NCBI RefSeq assembly: GCF_014197855.1
Contig: NZ_JACIGJ010000006.1
Coordinates: 1-64,000 of the forward strand
Direction of reading: 5' to 3'
From: Roseospira marina
Lineage (GTDB): Bacteria > Pseudomonadota > Alphaproteobacteria > Rhodospirillales > Rhodospirillaceae
DNA: 64,000 nucleotides
The notes under the pieces were generated by a model. The model was not told the DNA's origin and did not search any database. It worked only from the letters and a program-made list of their open reading frames with translations. The first letter of the stretch is position 1, and each line of letters opens with the position of its first letter. The translations under genes were made by a program, and so were the position numbers. Below, piece after piece: positions 34,847 through 44,511 of this stretch.

Positions 34847-36721
34847 ATGAACGCCCTGACCGACGTCTCGGCCGGCAGCCGCGCGCTGCTGTCCGGCAAC
34901 GATGCCGTGGCCCGCGCCGTGTGGGAGGCCGGCGCGCGGGTCGCCAGCGCCTACCCCGGAACACCCTCGACCGAGATTCTGGAGACGCTGGCGCGCTATC
35001 CGGATGTGAACGCCCAGTGGGGCGTGAATGAAAAGGTCGCGCTGGAAGTCGCCATCGGCGCCGCGCTGGCCGGGTCCCGCGCCTTCTGCGCCATGAAGCA
35101 TGTCGGCATGAACGTCGCCGCCGACGCCCTGATGAGTCAGGCGCTGGCCGGCATCAACGCCGGCCTGGTGATCGCCGTGGCCGACGACGTCGGCCTGTCC
35201 TCCAGCCAGAACGAGCAGGACAGCCGCTACTGGGGCCGCTTCGCCCACCTGCCGATCCTGGAGCCCGCCGACGCCCAGGAAGCGCACGCCTTTACCCTGG
35301 CGGCCTATGCGCTGTCCGAACAGGCGGCCTGCCCGGTGATCCTGCGCCTGACCACCCGCGTGTGCCACGTCAAGACCGTGGTGGCCGTGGGCGAACGCCA
35401 GACTCCAGCGCACAAGGGCTTCATCCGCGACGCCCGCCGCTGGGTCATGCTGCCCGCGAACGCCAAAGCCATGCTGCCCAAGCAGGACGCGCGCGATGCC
35501 GCACTGTCACGGGAATCGGACACCACCGACCTGACCACGATCCTGGACGGCCCCGACCGCTCGCTCGGCCTGATCGCCAGCGGGCCGGCGGCGCTGTCCG
35601 CGCGCGAGGCGCTGCCGGACGCGCCCATTCTTAAGATGGGTCAGACGTGGCCGCTGCCGCTGGAGCGCATCCGGGCCTTTGCCGCCGGTGTCGACCGCGT
35701 GCTGGTGGTCGAGGAGACCGAGCCCCTGGTGGAGACCGAATTGAAGGCCGCCGGCCTCGACGTGCTCGGCAAGGACACCCTGCCCCGTCACGGCGAGCTG
35801 TCGGTGGGCGTACTGCGCGCCGCAGCTGCCCGCCTGCGCGGCACGGCGGACGCCGCCGCGCCGGCTCCGGCCGCCGGGCCGGACCCGGACGTGTTCCCGC
35901 GCCCGCCGACCATGTGCCCGGGCTGCCCGCACCTGAGTCCCTTCTATTGTCTGTCGAAGCTGCGCCGCGCGGTGCTGATCGCCGGGGATATCGGCTGCTA
36001 CACCCTGGGCGCCGGCCACCCCTGGCAGGCCATGGACACCTGCACCTGCATGGGCGCCTCGGTCACCATGGCGCACGGGCTGGCCATCGGGAAGGACGGC
36101 GACGACGCCGCCAAGGGCGTGGTTGCGGTGATCGGCGATTCGACCTTCCTGCACATGGGCATGCAGGGGCTGCTCAATCTGGTCTACAACCGGGCCAACG
36201 TAACGGTGATGCTGCTGGACAACCGCACCGTCGGCATGACCGGCGGGCAGGAGCACCCGGGCACCGGCTTCGGCATCCATGGGGAGGAGGCGCCGCGCGT
36301 CGACTTCGTCGCCCTGGTCAAGGCCATGGGTGTGAAGCCGGAGCGGGTGCACTCGGTCAATCCCTACGCCCTGCCCGACCTGTTCAAGCTGATTCGCACG
36401 GAGACCCAGGTCCCCGAGGTTTCGGTCATCATCACCAACCAGCCGTGTGTGCTGACCGACCGCCATGTGCCGCATCCGGCCCTGACGGTGGTCGAGGAAG
36501 ACTGCACCGGCTGCGGCGGCTGCATCGCCATCGGCTGCCCGGCCATCCAGGTCGCCCGGCGCGAGACCACGACGACCAAGAGCGGCAAGCCCAAGGAACT
36601 GACCTTCGCCCGCATCGACAGCGCCTTCTGCACCGGCTGCAACGCCTGCGTGGAAACCTGCGCGCCCAACGCCATCGTGCCGCTCGACCCGGCGGCCCAT
36701 CCGCGCCTGGAAAGGGTGTAG
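34847..36721 (+). CDS. iorA: Indolepyruvate ferredoxin oxidoreductase, alpha subunit
   Basis: 624 residues from the ATG at 34847, which follows GGGGGAGGCCGATACC. The N-terminal pyruvate-ferredoxin oxidoreductase-type domain has ASAYPGTPSTEILETLARY; the thiamine diphosphate domain has CPGCPHL, GDIGCYTLGAGHPWQAMDT, GDSTFLHMG and LLDNRTVGMTGGQEHPGTG; the C-terminal 85 residues hold two [4Fe-4S] motifs, CTGCGGCIAIGCP and CTGCNACVETCAP. It oxidises arylpyruvates to aryl-acetyl-CoA with ferredoxin. The beta subunit follows after 4 nt. Unlike archaeal enzymes it works in a two-gene operon here, normal for alphaproteobacteria. Confidence 0.95.
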   Translation: MNALTDVSAGSRALLSGNDAVARAVWEAGARVASAYPGTPSTEILETLARYPDVNAQWGVNEKVALEVAIGAALAGSRAFCAMKHVGMNVAADALMSQALAGINAGLVIAVADDVGLSSSQNEQDSRYWGRFAHLPILEPADAQEAHAFTLAAYALSEQAACPVILRLTTRVCHVKTVVAVGERQTPAHKGFIRDARRWVMLPANAKAMLPKQDARDAALSRESDTTDLTTILDGPDRSLGLIASGPAALSAREALPDAPILKMGQTWPLPLERIRAFAAGVDRVLVVEETEPLVETELKAAGLDVLGKDTLPRHGELSVGVLRAAAARLRGTADAAAPAPAAGPDPDVFPRPPTMCPGCPHLSPFYCLSKLRRAVLIAGDIGCYTLGAGHPWQAMDTCTCMGASVTMAHGLAIGKDGDDAAKGVVAVIGDSTFLHMGMQGLLNLVYNRANVTVMLLDNRTVGMTGGQEHPGTGFGIHGEEAPRVDFVALVKAMGVKPERVHSVNPYALPDLFKLIRTETQVPEVSVIITNQPCVLTDRHVPHPALTVVEEDCTGCGGCIAIGCPAIQVARRETTTTKSGKPKELTFARIDSAFCTGCNACVETCAPNAIVPLDPAAHPRLERV

Positions 36722-36725
36722 CCTC

Positions 36726-37370
36726 ATGTCCGTGGATCGTGTCACCAACGTGCTGCTGTGCGGGATCGGCGGCCAGGGCGTTCTCACCGCCGCCGAGCTT
36801 CTGGCCCGCGCCGCCATCGCCGCCGGCCACGACGTCAAGAAAACCGAGGTCGCCGGCATGGCCCAGCGCGGCGGGGTGGTGACCTCGCACCTGCGATTCG
36901 GGCCACGCGTGCTGGCCCCGGCGATTCCCGACGGCGAGACCGACCTGCTGATCGGGTTCGAGGCCGCCGAGGCCCTGCGCTGGATCGGGCAGGTGCGCGC
37001 GGGCGGGCGCATCGTCGCCAACGCCCTGCGGGTTAAGCCGCCGGTGGTGCACCAGGGCCTGTTCGCCTACCCGGACGACCCGATCGGCGCCGCCCGGGCC
37101 AAGGGCGCGGACCGGGGCATCGACGTACGCAGCCTGGACGCGCGCGCCATCGCCGACGACCTGGGCAACATGAAGCTCATCAACACGGCGATGCTGGGCG
37201 CGGTCGCGGACCTGCTGCCGCTGTCGCCGGATGCGCTGCGCGCGCTTGTGGTGGACGTGTTCCGCGCCCGCAAGCCGGCGCTGGCCGATCTGAACGCACA
37301 GGCCTTCGATGCCGGCCGCGCGGCGGTCGCGGCCGAAGCCGAGAGCGCCCCGGCCGCGGCCGCGTCTTAA
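36726..37370 (+). CDS. iorB: Indolepyruvate oxidoreductase, beta subunit
   Basis: 214 residues. The sequence is that of the gamma-type 2-oxoacid:ferredoxin oxidoreductase domain: NVLLCGIGGQGVLTAAELLA, KKTEVAGMAQRGGVVTSHLR, TDLLIGFEAAEALRWIGQV and MKLINTAMLGAVADLLPL. It forms a complex with IorA. It starts 4 nt after the alpha stop, and its stop is 16 nt from that of the convergent SulP gene. Confidence 0.94.
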   Translation: MSVDRVTNVLLCGIGGQGVLTAAELLARAAIAAGHDVKKTEVAGMAQRGGVVTSHLRFGPRVLAPAIPDGETDLLIGFEAAEALRWIGQVRAGGRIVANALRVKPPVVHQGLFAYPDDPIGAARAKGADRGIDVRSLDARAIADDLGNMKLINTAMLGAVADLLPLSPDALRALVVDVFRARKPALADLNAQAFDAGRAAVAAEAESAPAAAAS

Positions 37371-37386
37371 GAGTCATGCGGCTCCG

Positions 37387-39120
37387 CTACGTCGCCGAGG
37401 TGTCGGCCCCGGCAGCGCGGATCCGCTCCAGGGCCTCGTCGACCGTGGGTGTCCAGTGCACAAGCGGTTGGCGGAGCCCGTGGGTCAGCAGGTCGCGCCG
37501 CACGCCGGACGAGGCTCCGGCCAGATAGACCGTGACCTCACTGCGCTGCGCTTTGCGCGCCAGACCGTAAATGGTGTTCGCCGCCGACGAGTCGATGAAC
37601 GGCACGGCGGCGAAGTCCAACACCAGCACGTTGTGCGCGGCCGCGATGCGGTCCAGCACCGAGCCGACCGTGGACACCGCCCCGAAGAAGAACGCGCCGC
37701 TGATGCGGTAGACCACCACGCCGGGATCGGTCGTGACCCGCGGGCGGTAGGGCGCGCGCTCGGCCGGCGTGCCGTCCGCCTTGTCCACGCCGACCGGGGG
37801 CACATGGGCCTCGACCGACACCGCGTGCGACATGCGGTGGATGAACAGCAGCGCCCCAAGGGCAAATCCGACGATGATGGCCTCGGTCAAGTCGCGGAAC
37901 ACGGTCAGCAGGAAGGTGACCAGCAGCACCGCCGCGTCCCCCCGGCTGGCCCGCAGCAGGGTCCATACCGCCTCCTTCTCCACCATGTTCCAGGCGATGA
38001 TGGTCAGCACTCCGGCCAGCGCGGCCAGCGGGATGAAGGCCGCCAGGGGCGCCGCCACCAGCACGAACACCAGCAGCGCCACGGCGTGGATCATGCCGGC
38101 CACCGGCCCATGCGCCCCGGCGCGGATGTTGGTGGCGGTGCGGGCAATGGCCCCGGTCACGCACAGGCCGCCGAACAGCGCCGAGCCGATGTTGGCCGTG
38201 CCCTGGGCCAACAACTCGCAGTTGGAGCGGTGGCGGCGGCCCGTCATGCCGTCGGCCACCACCGCCGACAGCAGCGACTCGATCGAGCCCAGCAGGGCGA
38301 AGGCGACCGCGCTGGGCAGCACCGCCTGCATTTTCGCCCAGTCCAGGGCCGGCAGCGACGGCAGCGGCAACCCCTGAGGAATGCCGCCGAAATGGCTGCC
38401 GATGGTCGCCACCGGCAGGTCCGCAAGGGCGGTGATGCCGGCCGCCAGCGCCACCGCGATCAGCAGGTTGGGCCAGCCCGGCCGCAACCGCTTCACGCCC
38501 ACGATGACCACGATGGTGCCAAGGGCAACCGCCACCGCCTCCGGCGTCACCGTCGGCAAGCTGTGCCAGAGCACCGGCATCTTGGCGAACAGCGGCCCCG
38601 GTTCGGGCGCCTGGAGGCTGAGCCCCAGCAGATCCTTGATCTGGCTGGCGAAAATAATCACCGCAATGCCAGACGTGAAGCCTACCGTCACCGGGTACGG
38701 AATGAATTGGATGTACGACCCCAGGCGCAGCGCGCCCATCCCCAGCAGGATCACCCCGGCCATCATGGTCGCCAGCAGCATGCCGTCCACCCCGTGCTGC
38801 GCAACCGTGGCGGACACCAGCACGATGAAAGCACCGGCCGGGCCGCCGATCTGGAACCGGCTACCGCCGACCAGCGAGATGATGAAGCCGCCGACGATGG
38901 CGGCATACAGCCCCCGGTCCGGCGAGACGCCCGAGGCGATGGCGATGGCCATGGACAGCGGCAGCGCCACCACCGCAACGGTCAAGCCGGCGACGGCGTC
39001 GGCGCGCAGCTCGCGCAGGCCGTAGCCTTCACGGAGCACGGTGACAAGCTTGGGGGTGAACAGCACCGACAGACGGCGATCCGGGTCCGTCGGCCCGGAG
39101 GAAACGGGGCGGGTAGACAC
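37387..39120 (-). CDS. SulP family inorganic anion transporter
   Basis: 577 residues. About twelve membrane helices from residue 30 to 430 are followed by a cytoplasmic STAS domain at about 445-560 (ISGAFFFGAVSTVGSVLDRI, VLVLDFAAVPFIDSSAANTI). The SulP signature lies in VAGLTVAVVALPLSMAIAIA SGVSPDRGLYAAIVGGFI. The family carries sulphate, bicarbonate or dicarboxylates. No carbonic anhydrase gene is fused or adjacent, and the substrate is unknown. It is convergent with iorB and divergent from the Cys-rich protein gene. Confidence 0.92.
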   Translation of the reverse strand: MSTRPVSSGPTDPDRRLSVLFTPKLVTVLREGYGLRELRADAVAGLTVAVVALPLSMAIAIASGVSPDRGLYAAIVGGFIISLVGGSRFQIGGPAGAFIVLVSATVAQHGVDGMLLATMMAGVILLGMGALRLGSYIQFIPYPVTVGFTSGIAVIIFASQIKDLLGLSLQAPEPGPLFAKMPVLWHSLPTVTPEAVAVALGTIVVIVGVKRLRPGWPNLLIAVALAAGITALADLPVATIGSHFGGIPQGLPLPSLPALDWAKMQAVLPSAVAFALLGSIESLLSAVVADGMTGRRHRSNCELLAQGTANIGSALFGGLCVTGAIARTATNIRAGAHGPVAGMIHAVALLVFVLVAAPLAAFIPLAALAGVLTIIAWNMVEKEAVWTLLRASRGDAAVLLVTFLLTVFRDLTEAIIVGFALGALLFIHRMSHAVSVEAHVPPVGVDKADGTPAERAPYRPRVTTDPGVVVYRISGAFFFGAVSTVGSVLDRIAAAHNVLVLDFAAVPFIDSSAANTIYGLARKAQRSEVTVYLAGASSGVRRDLLTHGLRQPLVHWTPTVDEALERIRAAGADTSAT

Positions 39121-39301
39121 AGCGATCCTTGAAGACGAGAGGGGGATGCTTCAAACACTAGGCCCCACGGCGAACCGGGGCAATGCCCGTGCGCACAGGG
39201 GGTGCTCACCGCCCGCACGCACCGATTGGGTGCGCGCCTTCACACCGACCCGGTGAGCCCCATATGGTGGGAACACGGGACTGGATCGGAGACCCGGAGA
39301 C

Positions 39302-39637
39302 ATGCAACCCAAGGACAGCACGACGAACGAGGGCTTCAAGGGCTTCACCAACACGCGGTGCCCCTTCCTGCCCTGTCACGAGGGCGTGCGGGGCGCGTTC
39401 AACTGCCTGTTCTGCTATTGCCCGCTGATCGCGTTCGAGTGCCCCGGTCCCTACGAGGTGTTCACCGACAAGAACGGCGTCACGCGCAAGGACTGCTCGG
39501 CCTGCACCCTGCCGCACAACGGCTATCAAGGGTCCTGGAACTTCATCCAGAAGTGGCTGGAACGGCCCGTGGTCTGGAACGGCCAGCCGCAGACCCGCCG
39601 CTACCGGCAAAAGCCGGTGAAGCCGAAAACCGAGTAA
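39302..39637 (+). CDS. Cysteine-rich small domain protein (PF04071-like)
   Basis: 111 residues. Core at 12-90: GFKGFTNTRCPFLPCHEG, NCLFCYCPLIAFECPGPYE, then KDCSACTLPHNGYQGSW. Eight cysteines and two histidines look like a metal site. Family members sit beside cobalamin genes in some genomes, and the function is unproven. The remaining tail is basic (RRYRQKPVKPK). It stands alone, divergent from the SulP gene. Confidence 0.85.
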   Translation: MQPKDSTTNEGFKGFTNTRCPFLPCHEGVRGAFNCLFCYCPLIAFECPGPYEVFTDKNGVTRKDCSACTLPHNGYQGSWNFIQKWLERPVVWNGQPQTRRYRQKPVKPKTE

Positions 39638-39866
39638 GACGTCCTCCCAAAACGAGAGGCGACGTGACCGGTCGAGGACCTCTGACGCCCAACTTGACCG
39701 CCAGAATGACACATGTCCCGCCGGACGGCCCGTCTTCGTGGCGGAAGGATCACCACAGCGAGTACGTCCAGCACGCCGCACGTGGCACAGCGCTTGATGT
39801 GAGGAGGGCCACGGCCGGGCCTGAGGGTCCCGCCACCCCTGGACCGCTGTAACGGACGTCCCCGTC

Positions 39867-40331
39867 ATGAATGCCATTCCGTACCCCGCCCACGACACCG
39901 AGAACCTGGATTCCGTGTGGGTCCCGGAGCGCGCGCCCGATTCGGCCCCTCGGATCTGCGAGGACCACGTTCTGGTGCGTCTGGCCCTCGACACCGACGT
40001 GGACCTTCTGCCGGACCTGGTGGCCGGGTTCCTGGACGACATCGGCCAGCAGATGCGGCGCATCGACGCGGCCGTAAGCCGGAGCGATATCGTGGCCCTC
40101 GAGCTTCAGGCCCATGCGTTGGCGGGATGCGCGAGCACCTTTGGCGCCGAGCCGCTGCACCGCCAGGCCTGCCGCGTGATCGAGATGTGCCGCACCGGCT
40201 CCACCGAGGCCGCGCTGACGTCGGCGACGCCGCTCGCCGGGCTGGTCGCGCGGGTGATGACGGACATGCCGGACACTGTCGCCCGCGTCCAGGCCACCGT
40301 CGAGCTTGACCCCGCGCCGCCTTCGGCCTGA
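39867..40331 (+). CDS. Histidine-phosphotransfer (HPt) domain protein
   Basis: 154 residues, one four-helix HPt domain at about 35-140. The helix LVAGFLDDIGQQMRRIDAAV is followed by ALELQAHALAGCASTFGAE with phosphoacceptor His83 (in typical HPt, HALKGSAxxxGA). It would pass phosphate between response regulators or hybrid kinases. No kinase or receiver gene is adjacent, so its partners are unknown. A 14-bp triplicated repeat follows the stop. Confidence 0.8.
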   Translation: MNAIPYPAHDTENLDSVWVPERAPDSAPRICEDHVLVRLALDTDVDLLPDLVAGFLDDIGQQMRRIDAAVSRSDIVALELQAHALAGCASTFGAEPLHRQACRVIEMCRTGSTEAALTSATPLAGLVARVMTDMPDTVARVQATVELDPAPPSA

Positions 40332-40337
40332 CGGCGC

Positions 40338-40379
40338 GGAACGCGCCCATCGGAACGCGCCCATCGGAACGCGCCCATC
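40338..40379. repeat. Perfect triplication of a 14-bp unit
   Basis: GGAACGCGCCCATC occurs three times in direct succession at 40338, 40352 and 40366. It starts 7 nt after the HPt stop and lies upstream of the MFS gene. Confidence 0.93.
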
Positions 40380-40493
40380 GGGGCGGGCGAGCATCAAGAC
40401 CCACGGTCCCGGGACGCCGACTGTCGGCTTGCGCCACCGCACGCGCGGTGCGAGAGTGCGAGTCTGTCGCGTTTTCCTACAGGACCACACGCC

Positions 40494-41714
40494 ATGACCC
40501 CCGTGCACATGAGCCCCGTGCAGGCCCGCACGGCGCTGGGCTTTTCCTGCGTCGGCCATTCGATCAGCCATATCTTCGAGCCGATCTTCTACGTCGTTGC
40601 CCTGGTGCTGCCGGCCCAGTTCGGCATTTCGTACGAGGCCGCGCTGGCCCTGATCCTGGGCGGCAAGCTCATGTTCGGCATCGTGGCACCGCTGGCCGGC
40701 TGGCTGGGCGACCGGTGGAGCGCCACCGGCATGATGGCCGTGTACTTCCTGGGTATCGGGGCGGGCGCGGTCTGGGCCGGGCTGGCGCAAAGCCCGCTGG
40801 AGATGGCCCTGGCGCTCGGACTGCTCGGCGTGTTCGGCTCCATCTACCACCCGGTGGGCATCGCGTGGCTGGTCCGCACCGCCGTCAATCGCGGCAAGGC
40901 GCTGGGTATCAACGGGGCGTTCGGCGGCTTCGGCCCGGCGCTGGGCGGGGTCATGGCCGGCGTGCTGATCGACACGTTCGGGTGGCGCTCCGCCTTCCTG
41001 ATTCCGGGCGGCGTAACCCTGCTGTTGGGCGTGGCCTTCATCTGGATGGTGGCGCGCGGCGTCATCATCGAGACCAAGGTGGACGCCCGCAGCGACCCGC
41101 CGCCGGACCGGCGCGACACCGCGCGGGTCTACGCCATCGTCGCCATGACCATGCTGGTGGGCGGCATCATCTATCAGGCCACCCAGGCCAGCATGCCGAA
41201 GGTGTTCGAGGAACGGCTGGGCGGCCTGCTGGGCGACGGCGCCAGCGGCGTCGGCCTGGGCGTCATGATCGTCTACGGGCTGGCCGGGCTGTTCCAGATC
41301 TGGACCGGGCATCTGGCCGACCGCTTCCCGCTGAAGACCGTCTACGTCTCCATGTATCTGCTGCAGGTGCCGGTTCTGGCGCTGGCGGCGACCGCCACAG
41401 GGCTGCCGCTGCTGATGGTCATGCTGATGATGGTGTCGTTCAACATCGGCGCGCTGCCGGCGGAGAACAGCCTGCTGGCCCGCTACACCCCGCCCTCGTG
41501 GCGCTCGACCGCCTACGGCATGAAGTTCGTGCTGTCGTTCGGGATCAGTGGGTTGGCGGTGCCCCTGGTGGCGTGGCTGCGCGCGACCACGGGCGACTTC
41601 ATGGTGCTGTACCTGGTGCTGGCGACGCTGGCCGGCCTGGTGCTGATCGCCGGCGTGCGGCTGCCCCGGGAACGCCCCGCGCCGGAGCCGACGGCGGCCG
41701 CCCCCGCGGAGTAA
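40494..41714 (+). CDS. MFS transporter
   Basis: 406 residues with twelve hydrophobic segments. The loop between helices 2 and 3 is GWLGDRWSATG (MFS signature GxxxDRxxxR-like), and a second copy lies at GHLADRFPLKTVY. Helix 5 motif GINGAFGGFGPALGG and the IYHPVGIAWL segment resemble the fosmidomycin-resistance/FsrR-like group. Substrate is unknown. It stands between the HPt gene and msrA. Confidence 0.88.
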   Translation: MTPVHMSPVQARTALGFSCVGHSISHIFEPIFYVVALVLPAQFGISYEAALALILGGKLMFGIVAPLAGWLGDRWSATGMMAVYFLGIGAGAVWAGLAQSPLEMALALGLLGVFGSIYHPVGIAWLVRTAVNRGKALGINGAFGGFGPALGGVMAGVLIDTFGWRSAFLIPGGVTLLLGVAFIWMVARGVIIETKVDARSDPPPDRRDTARVYAIVAMTMLVGGIIYQATQASMPKVFEERLGGLLGDGASGVGLGVMIVYGLAGLFQIWTGHLADRFPLKTVYVSMYLLQVPVLALAATATGLPLLMVMLMMVSFNIGALPAENSLLARYTPPSWRSTAYGMKFVLSFGISGLAVPLVAWLRATTGDFMVLYLVLATLAGLVLIAGVRLPRERPAPEPTAAAPAE

Positions 41715-41879
41715 CCACAATCCGGCGCGGGCCCAGGCCAGCGCCTTGCCGGGCCGCCCGTGGTGGCCCATATGCCCTATCGCGGGTGAATCCTGCTCCT
41801 GTAGGGGCGAGGGCTGAGCCTGCCGTTGCGGAGGCGTCACGCGCATCCGCCCCTGGTCCTTTAGGGAGGGCAAGACCCC

Positions 41880-42368
41880 ATGAGCACACGAGTCGCAACC
41901 TTCGGCGCCGGCTGTTTCTGGGGGGTCGAACTGGCCTTTCGCAACACGGACGGCGTGATCGGCACTACGGTCGGCTATGCCGGCGGCCATGTCGACGACC
42001 CCACCTACAAGATGGTGTGTTCGGGCACGACCGGGCACGCCGAGGTCGTGCGGGTGGAGTACGATCCCGCCGTCGTGCCCTATGAAAGCCTGCTGGTCGT
42101 CTTCTGGGACTGCCACGACCCGACCCAGGTGGACCGCCAGGGGCCGGACATCGGCACCCAGTACCGCAGCGTGATCTTCACCCACGACTCCGCGCAGGCG
42201 GCGGCGGCGGAGGCCAGCCGGGCCACCCTGGCCGCCTCGGGCCGGTTCCGGCGCCCCATCGCCACCCGGATCGAGCCCGCCGGACCGTTCTGGGCGGCCG
42301 AGGACTATCACCAGCAGTACCTGGAGAAGCGTGGCTATCAGGCCTGCGGCGCCAGCCTGCGGGCGTAA
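41880..42368 (+). CDS. msrA: Peptide-methionine (S)-S-oxide reductase
   Basis: 162 residues. The nucleophile Cys12 lies in [13 protein letters not shown], the family signature, followed by [33 protein letters not shown] and [27 protein letters not shown] resolving Cys sits near the C-terminus ([11 protein letters not shown]). It repairs oxidised methionine with thioredoxin. Single gene; upstream 41715-41879 has no gene. Confidence 0.95.
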   Translation: MSTRVATFGAGCFWGVELAFRNTDGVIGTTVGYAGGHVDDPTYKMVCSGTTGHAEVVRVEYDPAVVPYESLLVVFWDCHDPTQVDRQGPDIGTQYRSVIFTHDSAQAAAAEASRATLAASGRFRRPIATRIEPAGPFWAAEDYHQQYLEKRGYQACGASLRA

Positions 42369-42415
42369 GTCCAGACACGTTGTGAGGGGCGGCGGGCTCG
42401 GGTATATCCCGGGCC

Positions 42416-43468
42416 ATGATGCCGTCTCCGTTTCCCCCCCTGCCCGCCCTGATTCTGGCCGGTCTCCTGGCCCTGATCGCCGCCGTGCTGAGCGCGGGCG
42501 CGGTCTGGGCCGTGGAGCGTGTCCTGCGCGCGCGCGCCCTGCTCGACCACCCGAACGAGCGTTCCAGCCATGCCGTGCCGACGCCGCGCGGCGGCGGCCT
42601 GGGCGTGCTGGCGGCCGCGCTGCCCCTGCTCGCCTGGGACGCGCTCATGCGGCCAGAGGGCGCAGCAGACGGCGGCGTGCCCTGGGCCATGCTCGCGGCC
42701 GGCACGGCGCTTGCCGCGCTGTCGTGGCGGGACGACCTGCGCCCCCTGCCCGCCGGACCGCGTCTGGCGGGGCACCTGCTGGCCTGTGCCGGCGTGTGGC
42801 TCCTTCTGGACCTCCCTGGGCCGGTGTTCCAGGGCCTGGTGCCGGGGCCCCTCGACAGCGTGGCGGCGGTTCTGCTCTGGGGCTGGTTCGTCAATCTCTA
42901 CAACTTCATGGACGGCATCGACGGAATCACGGGCGTGGAAACCGGGACCGTCGGCGTCGGTCTGGCGCTGGTCACGGTCGCGGGCGGCCTCGCCCTGCCC
43001 ATCGCCGCCCCTCTGATCCTGGCCGGCGCGGCCGCCGGATTCCTGGTGTGGAACTGGCACCCGGCGCGCATCTTCCTGGGCGACGTGGGCAGCGTCACCC
43101 TGGGCTACCTGCTGGGCGGGCTGCTGCTGATGCTGGCGGCGCAGGGCGCGTGGGCCCCGGCCCTGATCCTGCCGTTGTATCACCTCGCCGACGCCAGCCT
43201 GACCCTGCTCGGCCGGTTGGCGCGCGGGCACGCCCCGTTCCGCGCCCACCGGGAGCACGCGTATCAGGTCGCCGTCCAGGCCGGTCTCTCCCACGCCCGG
43301 GTGAGCGGCATCGTGGCCGCCGTGAACGTCCTGCTGATCGGGCTCGCACTGCTGGCCACGGTCTGGACACGCTGGCCGCCCGTCATAGGTGCCGTGGCGC
43401 TGGTGCTGGCGCTGCTCGGCGTGCTGCGATGGCGGCCGGCGTGGCTGGCGGCACGGCCGGCGGGGTAA
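42416..43468 (+). CDS. MraY/WecA-type polyprenyl-phosphate sugar-phosphate transferase
   Basis: 350 residues with about ten membrane helices. Family motifs are DHPNERSSHAVPTPRGGGLG, FVNLYNFMDGIDGITGVETG, FLGDVGSVTLGYLLGG and HREHAYQVAVQAG. It moves a sugar phosphate from a UDP sugar to undecaprenyl phosphate, starting a polysaccharide or O-antigen. It lies 86 nt before hpnC in the same direction, and so may be cotranscribed with the hopanoid genes, but it is not a standard hopanoid gene. Confidence 0.88.
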   Translation: MMPSPFPPLPALILAGLLALIAAVLSAGAVWAVERVLRARALLDHPNERSSHAVPTPRGGGLGVLAAALPLLAWDALMRPEGAADGGVPWAMLAAGTALAALSWRDDLRPLPAGPRLAGHLLACAGVWLLLDLPGPVFQGLVPGPLDSVAAVLLWGWFVNLYNFMDGIDGITGVETGTVGVGLALVTVAGGLALPIAAPLILAGAAAGFLVWNWHPARIFLGDVGSVTLGYLLGGLLLMLAAQGAWAPALILPLYHLADASLTLLGRLARGHAPFRAHREHAYQVAVQAGLSHARVSGIVAAVNVLLIGLALLATVWTRWPPVIGAVALVLALLGVLRWRPAWLAARPAG

Positions 43469-43554
43469 CCCATCCCGCGCCATCTCGCCTTCCCTCACAC
43501 GGTCTGCTACATCCCGCCCCATCGTTCTCCAAAAGCGCCCCGGACGCTGCCCCC

Positions 43555-44421
43555 ATGCCCCCCGCCCCGTCTCCGTCTCCGTCTCCCGTGGAAGCGCCCT
43601 CCGGCAAGACCGCGGGCACGGAGAACTTTCCCGTCGGCTCGATCCTGATCGCCAAGCGGCTGCGCCCGCATGTGGCGACGTTCTACGCCTTCGCCCGCGC
43701 CATCGACGACATCGGCGACGCGCCCGAGTTGTCCGCCGACGAGAAGATCGCCCGCCTGGACGGGTTCGAGGCCGCGCTCACCGGGCGCGACACCACGACT
43801 CCGGGTTACGCCAAGGCCCATGCGATGCGGGACAGCCTGCGCGCCACCGGGGTGCCCGACCAGCACGGCGTGGAGTTGATCGCCGCCTTCAAGCAGGACG
43901 CGGTCCAGAGCCGTTACGCCGACTGGGACGACCTGATGGGCTATTGCCGGCTGTCGGCGGCACCGGTGGGGCGCTACCTGATCGACCTGCATGGCGGCTC
44001 CCGCGACGGTTACGGCCCCTCGGACGCCCTGTGCGCCGCCCTTCAGGTCATCAATCACCTGCAGGACTGCCAGGACGACTACCGCACCCTCGACCGCGTC
44101 TATCTACCGCAGGACTGGATGGGCGCGGCGGGGGCGCGGGTCGCGGACTTGGACGCGCCGGCCGCGACGCCGGCCCTCCGGCGTGTGCTCGACCAGTGCC
44201 TGGACGGATGCCGCACCCTGATGCGCGAGGCGGACGCCCTGCCCGCCGGCTGCCTGGACCGGCGGCTCGGCCTGGAAAGCGCGGTGATCGTGGACGTGGC
44301 CCACACCCTTATCGGGCACCTGTCCCGGCAGGACCCTCTATCCGGGCGAGTCAAGCTGTCGAAGGGACAGGCCGCCGTCTGCGCGCTGCGCGGGGTGGCG
44401 CGCGGCTTGATCCGGCGCTAG
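43555..44421 (+). CDS. hpnC: Hydroxysqualene synthase HpnC
   Basis: 288 residues from the ATG at 43555; the first 18 are Pro/Ser-rich. The trans-isoprenyl synthase fold has AIDDIGD with Asp51, Asp52 and Asp55, and a second aspartate motif QDCQDDY (Asp171, Asp174, Asp175). HpnC turns presqualene diphosphate into hydroxysqualene. The subgroup mark GTENFPVGSILIAKRLRPHV separates it from HpnD. It is followed by hpnB, hpnD and hpnE. Confidence 0.93.
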   Translation: MPPAPSPSPSPVEAPSGKTAGTENFPVGSILIAKRLRPHVATFYAFARAIDDIGDAPELSADEKIARLDGFEAALTGRDTTTPGYAKAHAMRDSLRATGVPDQHGVELIAAFKQDAVQSRYADWDDLMGYCRLSAAPVGRYLIDLHGGSRDGYGPSDALCAALQVINHLQDCQDDYRTLDRVYLPQDWMGAAGARVADLDAPAATPALRRVLDQCLDGCRTLMREADALPAGCLDRRLGLESAVIVDVAHTLIGHLSRQDPLSGRVKLSKGQAAVCALRGVARGLIRR

Positions 44422-44511
44422 AACAGTCCGGAACGCCGGGTCGGGCACATCCGGCGACCGATGAATCGCGCCGCTGAATCACGCCGCACGAGAGGGGAGG
44501 CTCACAACGTC

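Noticed and set aside
21304-40379. Tandem repeats considered as a CRISPR array
   Set aside because: Units are 13-15 bp with no spacers and no cas genes occur in the window.
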